Shown: one piece after another, positions 17,545 to 25,422 of the stretch | Layout of the letters: every line of letters starts with the position of its first letter | How positions within the stretch are numbered: the first letter of the stretch is position 1 | NCBI GenBank assembly: GCA_963715825.1 | Contig: CAVQSI010000041.1 | Coordinates: 62,001-126,000, forward strand | Source: Sva-07 sp963715825 | GTDB taxonomy: Bacteria > Actinomycetota > Acidimicrobiia > Acidimicrobiales > Ilumatobacteraceae | Direction of reading: 5' to 3' | DNA length: 64,000 nucleotides | Notes under the pieces: generated by a model | Databases searched by the model: none | What the model was told of the DNA's origin: nothing | Seen by the model: the letters and a program-made list of their open reading frames with translations, nothing else | Translations under genes and position numbers: made by a program

Positions 17545-18756
17545 ATGTCGGAACCGACCTCGATCGAGCACCGCCACCTGCGCAGTGCCATCGAGTACGC
17601 GGTGCTCATGGGTGACGAGATCGCCAAGCGCAAAGCGTCGATCTCGGTCCCGAGGGAGCTGCGCGCGGTGGCGGGCAAGACGAGGATCCCCACGGGCTCG
17701 CTCGGCCGGCTGCGCCGTGCCATCGACAACGACGACGCGTTCCGAACGGCGATCGCCGCGGGCGCGCTTCCCGAGCTCGTCGACCCGATCGGCATCCTGT
17801 GGCTGCAGCGACCCGACGGGTGGCAAGGGCGAATCGACCAACTCGTGGTCGAGCAGGCCGATGCCGCTGCGGACGCCGACCTGCGCACCAGCCTGCGTCG
17901 GGAGGAGAAGCGTCGCCGTGCGGCCGAGCAGGTGGCGGTGCGGCTGCGGGCGGACATCGCGGCCCGAGACGTCTCGATCGAATCGCTGCGCGCCGAGCTC
18001 GACGGTCTCCGCGCCGACGTCATCAAGGCCGACGACGAGGTGGCCGAGCTGCGTGCCGAGCTCGTCGACCTGCGCATCGAGGCGCGACACGCTCGCGATC
18101 GCGAGGCCGCCGCCAAGGCCCGCCTCGACGCGGCACTCGAGACCACGACCACTCCGGACCCACCCGCCAGCAGCGGCGACGGTGCAGGAGCATCCGTACC
18201 CAGCGGCATCGATCCTGACGCCGTCGCCGAACTCGCCCGGGCAACGCACGAGTTGGCCGGCCGGCTCGACGCGCTCCTGCCGTCGGAGGTGCCCGACTCG
18301 GGCGCCCGCCCGCAGCATCGCCAGCCGCTGCGGCTACCCGGCGGCGTGATCGCGTCGTCGGCCGAAGCTGCCCAGTTCCTGCTCCGCTCCGACGCCGTCG
18401 TCCTCGTCGACGGCTACAACGTGGCGAAGCTCGCCTGGCCGACGCGCACCCTCGAGGCGCAGCGCACCCAGCTCCTCGATGCGCTGGAGAACCTCGCACG
18501 ACGCTTCGGCACCGATCTGGCGGTGGTGTTCGACGGTGCCACGGTCGTCGGAGCGCACGCCAGCCGCCGTCGGCTCGTCCGGGTGGTCTGGTCGCCCGAG
18601 GGCGTGATCGCCGACGACGTGATCCGCGACGAGGTGCGACGTCTCCCGACGGCGCGTGCCGTTGCGGTGGTCACCAACGACGCCGAGATCATCGCCGACG
18701 TCAAGGCCCTCGGTGCGAACGTCGTGCCGAGCAACGCCCTGCTCGCCGTGCTCTGA
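17545..18756 (+). CDS. NYN-domain (YacP-like) protein with coiled coil
   Basis: A 403-residue protein. Residues about 110-205 are a charged, Ala/Glu/Arg-rich coiled coil. The C-terminal domain (about 280-403) is an NYN/PIN-like fold of the YacP type: AVVLVDGYNVAKLAWP, LAVVFDGATVVGAH, ADDVIRDEVRRL and AVVTNDAEI, which carry the conserved acidic residues of a metal-dependent RNase. RNA processing is the usual assumption; the substrate is unknown. It is divergent from the DnaQ-UvrC-like gene, with the SOS box between them. Its stop abuts the stop of the convergent acyltransferase gene at TGATCA. Confidence 0.82.
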   Translation: MSEPTSIEHRHLRSAIEYAVLMGDEIAKRKASISVPRELRAVAGKTRIPTGSLGRLRRAIDNDDAFRTAIAAGALPELVDPIGILWLQRPDGWQGRIDQLVVEQADAAADADLRTSLRREEKRRRAAEQVAVRLRADIAARDVSIESLRAELDGLRADVIKADDEVAELRAELVDLRIEARHARDREAAAKARLDAALETTTTPDPPASSGDGAGASVPSGIDPDAVAELARATHELAGRLDALLPSEVPDSGARPQHRQPLRLPGGVIASSAEAAQFLLRSDAVVLVDGYNVAKLAWPTRTLEAQRTQLLDALENLARRFGTDLAVVFDGATVVGAHASRRRLVRVVWSPEGVIADDVIRDEVRRLPTARAVAVVTNDAEIIADVKALGANVVPSNALLAVL

Positions 18757-20217
18757 TCAGACGCCGACGGCGGCCGCGAGCACGTCGATCTCGTCGACGC
18801 AGAGGTCGCACAAGGCCCACAGGTCGGGCACCAGTTGCCAGTCGGCGACGAGCCCGAAGTCCAGCGTGTCGCAGTAGCTCTGCACGGTGATGCTCAGCCC
18901 GACGCCGTCGGTGATCGTGTTGACCGGGATGTAGTGCGACATGCGGGCGCCGCGGAGGTAGAGCGGTTGACGTGGCCCCGGCACGTTGGAGATCACCAGG
19001 TTCATCGGCGGATTGACCCGGTCGGTGATGCGGAGTGCGGCCGAGACGCGGGCGGCACGCTCGGCGAGCGCCGGCGGCGCCATCTCGGCCAGTTCCACCA
19101 TCGCCTCGGCCGGCAACAGATCGAAGTCACCCTTGGCGTCGACCATCGCGTCGTGCACGAAGGCGATTCGCTCGAGGGGGTCGGCGATGTGGGTGGGCAG
19201 CTGGCAGAACAGCCCCGACACCCGGTTGGTCCACACCTCGGCCTCCGCGCCCGTACGGATCGAGACCGGAACCATGCCGATCATCGGGTCGTCGGGCAGT
19301 TCGTCGCGGCTGTCGAGGTAGTTGCGCACGGCGCCTGCGCACGCGGCCATCACCACGTCGTTGACCGTTGCGCCGGCGGCGTTCTTGATCGCCTTGACAC
19401 GCTCCATCGGCACCGAGGCGAACGCGACACGCCGGTGCGGCGACAGCATCGCGTTGAAGGACGTGCGCGGCGCTGGGCGATCCGGAACCTCCGGGGCGGA
19501 GTCGCGGTCGTCGCGGTGGCGCCGTCGGGATCCGGTGACGATCCGTCTCGTTGCGCCGACCAGTTCCTGGGTGCCGCGCAGCCGTGATGCCTCGGCGAAC
19601 TGCTGAGCGAGGCGCAGCTGCAGTCGGATCGTCCGGTCCGGCCGGCGGGCCAGGCTGGCGAGCGACCGCAGGAACATGTCTCGCTCGGACGGCACGGCTT
19701 CCTTCGGCGGCAGCGGCCCGGGAACGGTGAGGGGCGCGTCCGGTTCGGTGTCGAGCATCATCGTCGTGAGGATCGCGCCGGCGGCGCCGTCGATCGTTGC
19801 GTGGTGGACCTTGGTCAGCACGGCGAAGTCGCCGGACTCCAGCCCTTCGATCACGTAGAGCTCCCACAGCGGTCGTGTCCGGTCGCAGTGCCGGCTCACG
19901 ATCCGCGCGACCTGATCGGCGAGTTGCCGATCGGTGCCGGGCTGCGGGAGCGACATGTGCCGGACGTGGTAGTCGAGGTCGAAGTCGGGATCCTCGATCC
20001 AGTGCGGGCGGTCGAGGCCGAACGGTGTGCCGACCAGGCGGCGTCGGTACGGCTCGGCGATGTCGAGATGGCTCTCGACCATCTCGCGTGCGGCGGTGAG
20101 GGGGTCGTAGCCGGGATCGTCGGGGCGTTCGTAGATCGCAATGGAGCTCACGTGGCCGTACGTGGTCGGGGTCTCCATGTACAGGAACGTGGCGTCGAGG
20201 CCCGTCAATTGCTTCAC
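18757..20217 (-). CDS. WS/DGAT wax ester synthase / diacylglycerol acyltransferase
   Basis: A 486-residue O-acyltransferase that moves acyl-CoA to a fatty alcohol or diacylglycerol, making storage lipid at the membrane. The active-site motif KVHHATIDGAAG (HHxxxDG) is intact, preceded by RPLWELYVIEGL. The C-terminal NDVVMAACAGAVRNYL and NLVISNVPGPRQPLYL also match the family. The start is GTG 20217 (MKQLTGLDATFLYMET, the family N-terminus), with GGGAAG about nine bases upstream. The open frame extends further upstream but overlaps the promoter of the next gene. Triacylglycerol or wax storage is plausible; the product is not decidable. Confidence 0.9.
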   Translation of the reverse strand: MKQLTGLDATFLYMETPTTYGHVSSIAIYERPDDPGYDPLTAAREMVESHLDIAEPYRRRLVGTPFGLDRPHWIEDPDFDLDYHVRHMSLPQPGTDRQLADQVARIVSRHCDRTRPLWELYVIEGLESGDFAVLTKVHHATIDGAAGAILTTMMLDTEPDAPLTVPGPLPPKEAVPSERDMFLRSLASLARRPDRTIRLQLRLAQQFAEASRLRGTQELVGATRRIVTGSRRRHRDDRDSAPEVPDRPAPRTSFNAMLSPHRRVAFASVPMERVKAIKNAAGATVNDVVMAACAGAVRNYLDSRDELPDDPMIGMVPVSIRTGAEAEVWTNRVSGLFCQLPTHIADPLERIAFVHDAMVDAKGDFDLLPAEAMVELAEMAPPALAERAARVSAALRITDRVNPPMNLVISNVPGPRQPLYLRGARMSHYIPVNTITDGVGLSITVQSYCDTLDFGLVADWQLVPDLWALCDLCVDEIDVLAAAVGV

Positions 20218-20269
20218 GTGGGCATCTTCCCACGGAACTCTGGGGTACCCCCTCGTCATGATGGTCGGC

Positions 20270-20530
20270 ATGGACAACTTCGACCTCTCGATCGAGTGCG
20301 ACACCTGTGTCGCCACCGGGACAACGGCGTGCGCCGACTGCATCGTCACCCACCTGCTGGCCAACGACGACGGCCCGATCGACCTCGTGACCGTGCCGAT
20401 CGCGGCCCCGGTGACAGCGCTCGATCGGGCGGTCGCCCTGTTCCAGCGCGCTGGTCTCCTCGACGACCCGGTCGAGTTCGTCGACCCGGCGGTGTTCCAC
20501 GGTCGGGTGGTCGCACCCGCCGTGAGCTGA
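20270..20530 (+). CDS. Small CxxC...CxxC protein, possible zinc ribbon
   Basis: I do not recognise the family. The 86-residue protein has two cysteine pairs in its first 27 residues (IECDTCVATG and ACADCIVTHL), which could bind zinc or an Fe-S cluster. A hydrophobic, Asp-rich remainder follows with no membrane segment. ATG 20270 was chosen because MDNFDLSIECDTC looks like a natural start; in-frame ATGs at 20258 and 20261 are alternatives, and none has a clear ribosome binding site. It lies 19 bases before queG and divergent from the acyltransferase. Confidence 0.6.
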   Translation: MDNFDLSIECDTCVATGTTACADCIVTHLLANDDGPIDLVTVPIAAPVTALDRAVALFQRAGLLDDPVEFVDPAVFHGRVVAPAVS

Positions 20531-20549
20531 GCGCCCGTACCCTGGCGTC

Positions 20550-21623
20550 GTGCGCCGCCCCGACCCGCTCCCGTCGATCGACGACGTGCGCGCGGATCTC
20601 GCCGACCACGGGATCACCCACGTCGGGGTCACCTCGGCCGACGTGCTCGCCGAGGCGCGGGCCGCGCTGTTCGAGCGCCGCGACGCCGGCCTCCACGCCG
20701 ACATGGGGTTCACCTATCGCGATCCCGAACGGTCGACCGATCCACTGCGAGCCGTCGCCGGAGCACGCTCGGTCATCGTTGCGGCCAAGCCCTACCTGAC
20801 CGAGAAGGACCCACCCTCGCCGACGCCCGAGGCCGGGCCGCACGCCCGCGTCGGCCGCTATGCGTGGGTCGACCACTACGCCCCGCTGCGCTCGGCGCTG
20901 CGCGAGGTGAGCCGGCGCATCCGTCGTGCCGACCATCGCGCCGTCGCGTTCGCCGACGACAATTCGATCGTCGATCGGGCGGTCGCCCACCGCGCGGGGC
21001 TCGGCTGGTACGGCAAGAACGCCAACCTGCTGCTGCCGGGAGCGGGGAGCTGGTTCGTGCTCGGCTCGATCGTCACCACCGCGGTGTACGAACCGACGCC
21101 CGGACCAGCGCCCGACGGATGCGGCAGCTGTACACGATGCATCGACGAGTGCCCGACCGGCGCCATCATCGCCCCCGGAGTCATCGACGCGAACCGGTGC
21201 ATCAGCTGGATCCTCCAGAAGCCGGGCTCCATTCCCGATGAGTTCCGAACCGCGATCGGCGACCGGATCTACGGCTGCGACGACTGCCAGGACGCCTGTC
21301 CGATCTCGGTGCGTCTCGGACGCCGCAACACGATCGACCTCGCGGCCGAGGCCGACGCCTGGGTCGACGCGGTCGAACTGCTCGAGGCCGACGACGACTG
21401 GATCGACGCCCGATACGGCCACTGGTACGTCACCGATCGCAATTTCCGCTGGGTCCGGCGCAACGCCCTCGTGGTCGTCGGCAACGTGGGCGACCCCGCC
21501 GATGCGCGGGTGCGGCGGGTGCTCGGGCACTACCGTTGCCACATCGACCCGATCCTCGCCGAACACGCCAGCTGGGCCAACGACTGCCTGCAACGCCGAT
21601 CCCGCTCGGGCGCGGCGACGTGA
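20550..21623 (+). CDS. queG: Epoxyqueuosine reductase
   Basis: QueG reduces epoxyqueuosine to queuosine in tRNA anticodons, using cobalamin and two [4Fe-4S] clusters. The 357-residue length fits. The central region AHRAGLGWYGKNANLLLPG is the conserved QueG block. The ferredoxin-type clusters are CGSCTRCIDECPTGAI near residue 192 and CDDCQDACPIS near residue 245. A C-terminal RRNALVVVGNVGD segment resembles the HEAT-like tail. The GTG start is 19 bases after the small Cys protein, and the stop overlaps the glycosyltransferase start (GTGA). No other queuosine genes are in the window. Confidence 0.92.
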   Translation: MRRPDPLPSIDDVRADLADHGITHVGVTSADVLAEARAALFERRDAGLHADMGFTYRDPERSTDPLRAVAGARSVIVAAKPYLTEKDPPSPTPEAGPHARVGRYAWVDHYAPLRSALREVSRRIRRADHRAVAFADDNSIVDRAVAHRAGLGWYGKNANLLLPGAGSWFVLGSIVTTAVYEPTPGPAPDGCGSCTRCIDECPTGAIIAPGVIDANRCISWILQKPGSIPDEFRTAIGDRIYGCDDCQDACPISVRLGRRNTIDLAAEADAWVDAVELLEADDDWIDARYGHWYVTDRNFRWVRRNALVVVGNVGDPADARVRRVLGHYRCHIDPILAEHASWANDCLQRRSRSGAAT

Positions 21624-22738
21624 AGCACCTCCTGGTCACCAACGACTTTCCTCCCAAGATCGGCGGCATCCAGTCGCTGCTGTGGGAGTGGTGGAGGCGG
21701 CTGCCGCCCGAGTCGTTCGCCGTGCTCACCAGCCCGTACGCCGGAACGGCCGAGTTCGACGCCGGTGAGCCCTACCGCATCGAACGCACGAGGGAACCGG
21801 TGCTGTTGCCGCACCCGTGGATGGTCAACCAGGTCAACCGCCTCGCCAAGGACGTCGGGGCCGACTTCGTCGTGCTCGACCCGGCGGTCCCGCTCGGCCT
21901 GATCGGTCCGTCGCTCGACCTGCCGTACCACCTGGTGCTCCACGGCGCCGAGGTCACGGTGCCGGGTCGCTTGCCCGGGGCCAAGCAGGCGCTCGCCTAC
22001 ACGTTGCGTCGCGCCGAGGGAATCATCGCGGCAGGCGGCTACCCCGCTGCCGAGGCGGTGCACGCAGCGGGACGTGACCTGCCGATCACCGTCGTGCCGT
22101 GCGGCGTCGACCCCGACAAGTTCGTCCCGCTCGACGCCGACGAGCGTGTCGCCGCGCGCAGACACTTCGGGCTCGACGCCGACGCCGAGGTCATCGTCAG
22201 CATCTCCCGCCTCGTGCCACGCAAGGGCTTCGACACGGCGATCCGGGCCGCGGCGCGGCTCGGTCGGGTGCGCCCGAAGCTCCGACTCGTGATCGCCGGC
22301 GGTGGCCGCGACGACGACCGACTGCGTCGTCTCGCCGACGAGCTCGGCGCTCCCGTCACGTTCCTGGGGCGCATTCCGAACGCCGATCTCCCCCCGCTGT
22401 ACGGGTGCGCCGACGTGTTCGCCATGCTGTGCCGCAACCGGTGGGGCGGCCTCGAACAGGAGGGGTTCGGGATCGTGTTCGTCGAAGCCGCGTCGTGCGG
22501 TGTGCCCCAGGTCGCCGGCGACTCCGGCGGCGCTGCCGAGGCGGTGGCCGACGGCGAGACCGGTTTCGTGATCGGCGACCCCGAGGACACCCAGGCCGTC
22601 GCCGATGCCTTCGACGCGCTGCTGCGCGACGACGACCTTCGTCGGCGGATGGGGGAGCGGTCGCGTCAGCGGGTTCTCGACGAGTTCGCGTACGACGTGC
22701 TGGCCCGCCGCCTCGGCGACACCCTCCAGGTCGACTGA
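21620..22738 (+). CDS. GT4 glycosyltransferase, PimB-like
   Basis: A 372-residue GT-B glycosyltransferase of family GT4. The start MKHLLVTNDFPPKIGGIQS is typical of PimB-type mannosyltransferases, which add mannose to phosphatidylinositol mannosides in the actinobacterial membrane. The nucleotide-sugar region has SISRLVPRKGFD, LVIAGGGRDDDR and the E-x7-E motif FVEAASCGVPQV. No membrane segment is seen, so it should act at the cytoplasmic face. The GTG start overlaps the queG stop by 4 bases. Specificity for mannose and PIM is inferred from the N-terminal motif only; other glycolipid acceptors are possible. Confidence 0.82.
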   Translation: MKHLLVTNDFPPKIGGIQSLLWEWWRRLPPESFAVLTSPYAGTAEFDAGEPYRIERTREPVLLPHPWMVNQVNRLAKDVGADFVVLDPAVPLGLIGPSLDLPYHLVLHGAEVTVPGRLPGAKQALAYTLRRAEGIIAAGGYPAAEAVHAAGRDLPITVVPCGVDPDKFVPLDADERVAARRHFGLDADAEVIVSISRLVPRKGFDTAIRAAARLGRVRPKLRLVIAGGGRDDDRLRRLADELGAPVTFLGRIPNADLPPLYGCADVFAMLCRNRWGGLEQEGFGIVFVEAASCGVPQVAGDSGGAAEAVADGETGFVIGDPEDTQAVADAFDALLRDDDLRRRMGERSRQRVLDEFAYDVLARRLGDTLQVD

Positions 22739-22756
22739 CCCACCGCCACCTGAGCA

Positions 22757-22779
22757 CCCCCACCCCCACCCCCACCCCC
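22757..22779 (-). repeat. G-quadruplex-type CCCCCA repeat
   Basis: Four C5 tracts separated by single A residues lie just after the glycosyltransferase gene. The minus strand therefore has four G5 tracts with one-base loops, an ideal G-quadruplex motif. It is followed within 10 bases by the palindrome at 22789-22838. Confidence 0.6.
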
Positions 22780-22788
22780 GACCTCGAC

Positions 22789-22838
22789 GTTTGCGCTGCG
22801 TTTTCGGTGACCCAGGTCACCGAAATCTGAGCGCAAAC
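22789..22838. repeat. 50-bp palindrome, REP-like (copy 2) or terminator
   Basis: GTTTGCGCT (22789-22797) pairs with AGCGCAAAC (22830-22838). TTTCGGTGACC (22802-22812) pairs with GGTCACCGAAA (22815-22825) around a 2-base centre. Only three positions per arm mismatch. It sits between the glycosyltransferase and the membrane-protein gene. The shared GTTTGCG...CAGATT.CGGTG core with 10789-10836 suggests a dispersed palindromic element; it could also stop transcription. Confidence 0.7.
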
Positions 22839-22874
22839 GAGTAGGAGCGCGGTGGGCGCTGGCAGACTCGGGGT

Positions 22875-23423
22875 GTGACGAGCGACGGCGATCGAGTGGA
22901 CGCACGCCGAGCCGGTGACGTGATCGTGCTGGCTGACGTGGTCGGCACGCTGGCGTTCAGCGTCACCGCGATCACGGCCGCGGTCGTGTTCTCGACCGCC
23001 GCTCAATGGGTCGGGGCGATCACTGCGATGGCGTTGTTCGCGATCGGTGTCTTCGTCTTCTTGTGGTCGTTCTGGAACGCCGTGCAGCGCAGCCGCACCG
23101 AACAGATCGGCGTGATGCAGATGTACCTGCTGCTCGGCGACCCCACGCCGGCCCGCGTCCGGCGCATCATGCTGGCGATGTTGGCCGTCCAGTGCACGGT
23201 GGCGCTCGCCACCGCTCTTGCACGCTCGGAATCCGAGGACGGATCGCCGGGCACGTCACTCGCCGTCGGCATCCTCGTGCCGATGTTCGGTCTCGGGCTG
23301 AACGGGCTGTGGTGCGCGTTCCACGGGGTGTTCCCACCGCGCCCCGACGTCGATGTCGACACCGATGCGACCGATGTCGTCACTTCTCGCCCCGCAATCG
23401 ACAAGAATGACGACCATGGCTGA
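22875..23423 (+). CDS. Membrane protein of unknown function
   Basis: I do not recognise a named family. The 182-residue protein has four predicted membrane helices: about residues 16-40, 47-70, 98-116 and 126-148. A charged loop RSRTEQIGVMQMYLLLGD lies between helices 2 and 3, and the C-terminus is acidic and Pro-rich. Both ends should be cytoplasmic or disordered. The GTG start 22875 lacks a strong ribosome binding site. It overlaps the following SRPBCC gene by 8 bases, so they are probably expressed together. Confidence 0.7.
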   Translation: MTSDGDRVDARRAGDVIVLADVVGTLAFSVTAITAAVVFSTAAQWVGAITAMALFAIGVFVFLWSFWNAVQRSRTEQIGVMQMYLLLGDPTPARVRRIMLAMLAVQCTVALATALARSESEDGSPGTSLAVGILVPMFGLGLNGLWCAFHGVFPPRPDVDVDTDATDVVTSRPAIDKNDDHG

Positions 23424-23850
23424 GACCGCGACCGAGATCATCACCATCGACGCTCCTCACGAGCGGGTCTGGCAGATCGCGATCGACCTCGAGAGCTACC
23501 CGATGTGGGCCCACGACATCAAGGACGTCAACATCCGCGCCACCGACGACGTGGGACGCCCCCTCGAGGTCGAGTTCCGGGCCTCGGCGCTCGGCCGCAG
23601 CACGCACTACACCCTCAAGTACGACTACACGAACGCCCCCAACGAGATGGGCTGGTCGATGCTCAGCGGTGACATCCAGCGCTCGATCGACGGTGTCTGG
23701 AGGTTCGAACCCGACGGCGAGGGCCGCACGCTCGTGCGCTACGACCTGCAGATCGACCTGGCGATCCCGCTGCCGGGATTCGTCAAGCGACGTGCCGAGG
23801 TGCGGATTCTCAACACGGTGCGCGAACTGAAGGTCCGCGCCGAAGTATGA
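23416..23850 (+). CDS. SRPBCC (START-like) family protein
   Basis: A 144-residue protein with the helix-grip fold used to bind hydrophobic ligands, related to polyketide cyclase/CoxG-type proteins. The N-terminal ITIDAPHERVWQIAIDLESY and the mid-sheet VEFRASALGRSTHYTLKYDY are typical, as is the long C-terminal helix VKRRAEVRILNTVRELK. There is no signal peptide. The ligand is unknown; lipid or cofactor handling is possible. ATG 23416 lies inside the end of the membrane-protein gene. An in-frame ATG 63 bases upstream is less likely. Confidence 0.8.
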   Translation: MAETATEIITIDAPHERVWQIAIDLESYPMWAHDIKDVNIRATDDVGRPLEVEFRASALGRSTHYTLKYDYTNAPNEMGWSMLSGDIQRSIDGVWRFEPDGEGRTLVRYDLQIDLAIPLPGFVKRRAEVRILNTVRELKVRAEV

Positions 23851-23912
23851 CCGCCACGTGATGACCCGATGATGGCCGGGTGATGACCGGGTGAGGACAG
23901 GGTGGTGACGGC

Positions 23913-24851
23913 GTGACGCGGCGCGTCGGAATCGACGTCGGCGGCACCAAGGCGCAGGCCGTCGTGCTCGACGACGCCGGCGACGTCGTTGCGACGGCGC
24001 AGCGGCCGACGCCACGCGGCGACCACAGTCTCGATGCGCTGATCGAGGTGCTCTTCGAGCTCGCCGACGAGGTCGGCCACGACGGCAGCGTCGGCGTTGG
24101 CGTGCCCGGGCTGGTCACTCGCGATGGTGTGCTCCGCGCAGCGCCCAATCTCGACGGCGTGGCCGACTTCGCGATCGCCGAGTTGTTGACCGCCCGGTTC
24201 GGCTCCGCTGTCGTGGTCGACAACGACGCGACGTGCGCCACGGTCGCCGAGTGGCTGCTCGGCGCCGGACGGGGCACCACCGACATGGTGCTGGTCACCC
24301 TCGGCACCGGCATCGGCGGCGGCATCGTCGCCAACGGTGCGCTGCTGCGCGGCCGTAACGGATTCGCCGGCGAGTTCGGCCACCTGGTCATCGACCCGTC
24401 CGGGCCGTTGTGCCCGTGCGGCCGTCGCGGGTGCTGGGAGCGCTACGCCTCGGGCTCGGGCTTGGCGATGCTGGCCCGCGAGGCCGCCACGGGTCATCGC
24501 CTGCACCACGTGGTGCGCCACGCCGGAGGCGACCCGCAAGCGGTGCGGGGCGAACACGTCCAGGCCGCGGCCCGCGACGGCGACCCCGAGGCGCTGGCGG
24601 TGATCGACGACTTCTCCCGGTGGGTCGCCGTGGGGTTGGCGAACCTGACCAACGCGCTCGATCCGGAGCTGTTCGTGCTCGGCGGCGGCCTCGCCGCAGG
24701 GTCGGACCTCTACCTCGAGCCCATCCGGCGTTGGTTCGGCGAGCTGCTGTACCAACCGCACCTGCGCGCCGTTCCCGGCATCGAGTTCGCTCGTCTCGGC
24801 CCGCTCGCCGGTGCCGTCGGCGCCGCGCTGCTCCCCGAACTCGCCCCCTGA
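23913..24851 (+). CDS. Glucokinase, ROK family
   Basis: A 312-residue cytoplasmic ROK kinase that phosphorylates glucose or a related sugar. The ATP loop is RRVGIDVGGTKAQAVV. The catalytic Asp is in VVVDNDATCATVAEWLLGAG, followed by LGTGIGGGIVANG. The zinc site is GHLVIDPSGPLCPCG plus CGRRGCWERYASG, with all cysteines present. Glucose specificity is inferred from the overall pattern of actinobacterial glucokinases. The GTG start follows a short spacer of degenerate GGGTGATGAC-like repeats. The gene ends convergent to ppa, with a hairpin between. Confidence 0.87.
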   Translation: MTRRVGIDVGGTKAQAVVLDDAGDVVATAQRPTPRGDHSLDALIEVLFELADEVGHDGSVGVGVPGLVTRDGVLRAAPNLDGVADFAIAELLTARFGSAVVVDNDATCATVAEWLLGAGRGTTDMVLVTLGTGIGGGIVANGALLRGRNGFAGEFGHLVIDPSGPLCPCGRRGCWERYASGSGLAMLAREAATGHRLHHVVRHAGGDPQAVRGEHVQAAARDGDPEALAVIDDFSRWVAVGLANLTNALDPELFVLGGGLAAGSDLYLEPIRRWFGELLYQPHLRAVPGIEFARLGPLAGAVGAALLPELAP

Positions 24852-24859
24852 GTTGGTCG

Positions 24860-24875
24860 GCCCGGCGAACCGGGC
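24860..24875. terminator. Short hairpin between convergent genes
   Basis: GCCCGG and CCGGGC form a 6-bp stem with a CGAA loop in the 25-base gap between convergent glucokinase and pyrophosphatase genes. It could act on both strands. No T-tract. Confidence 0.5.
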
Positions 24876-24876
24876 G

Positions 24877-25380
24877 TCAGTGGGGGATGAAGTTCGCCCG
24901 CGCCTGGTTGATCTCGCGCCACGCGGCGGCTCGGTCACCCATGCCCTCGCTGGACGAGTGCTTCTCGGGTTCGAGCGCCTTGTAGACGTTGAAGAAGTGC
25001 TCGATCTCCTCGACGAGCTGATGGGGCAGGCCCGACAGCTCGTTGACGTTCTCGAAGCGCGGTTCGCGTGGCGGCACGCAGATCAACTTCGCGTCCTCGC
25101 CGGCCTCGTCGCGCATGTACAGCACGCCGATCGGTCGACACTCGACGATGACGCCCGGGTACACCGGATCTTCGAGCAGCACCAGCGCATCGAGCGGATC
25201 GCCGTCGCCGGCGAGCGTGTCGGGGAGGAACCCGTAGTCGGCCGGATAGGTGGTGGCGGTGAAGAGCCGACGGTCGAGGTAGACCTTGCCGTCCTCGTGG
25301 TCGATCTCGTACTTGTTGCGGCTTCCACGGGGGATCTCGATGACGACGTGGATGCAGTCGGGGGCTGGTGTCTTGGGCAT
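24877..25380 (-). CDS. ppa: Inorganic pyrophosphatase
   Basis: Family I soluble pyrophosphatase, which hydrolyses PPi to two phosphates and drives biosynthesis. The 167-residue length is usual for bacteria. Conserved blocks are IEIPRGSRNKYEIDHEDGK (substrate-binding Lys and Glu), ADYGFLPDTLAGDGDPLDAL (the DGDPLD metal signature) and EDAKLICVPPREPRF. A C-terminal helix with KALEPEKHSSSEG follows. ATG 25380 begins MPKTPAPDCIHVVIEIP. It is divergent from the aminotransferase gene, 42 bases away. Confidence 0.95.
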   Translation of the reverse strand: MPKTPAPDCIHVVIEIPRGSRNKYEIDHEDGKVYLDRRLFTATTYPADYGFLPDTLAGDGDPLDALVLLEDPVYPGVIVECRPIGVLYMRDEAGEDAKLICVPPREPRFENVNELSGLPHQLVEEIEHFFNVYKALEPEKHSSSEGMGDRAAAWREINQARANFIPH

Positions 25381-25422
25381 CGCTGCCAGCATCGCACATG
25401 CGAGCCAGATACCCTCGGAACG

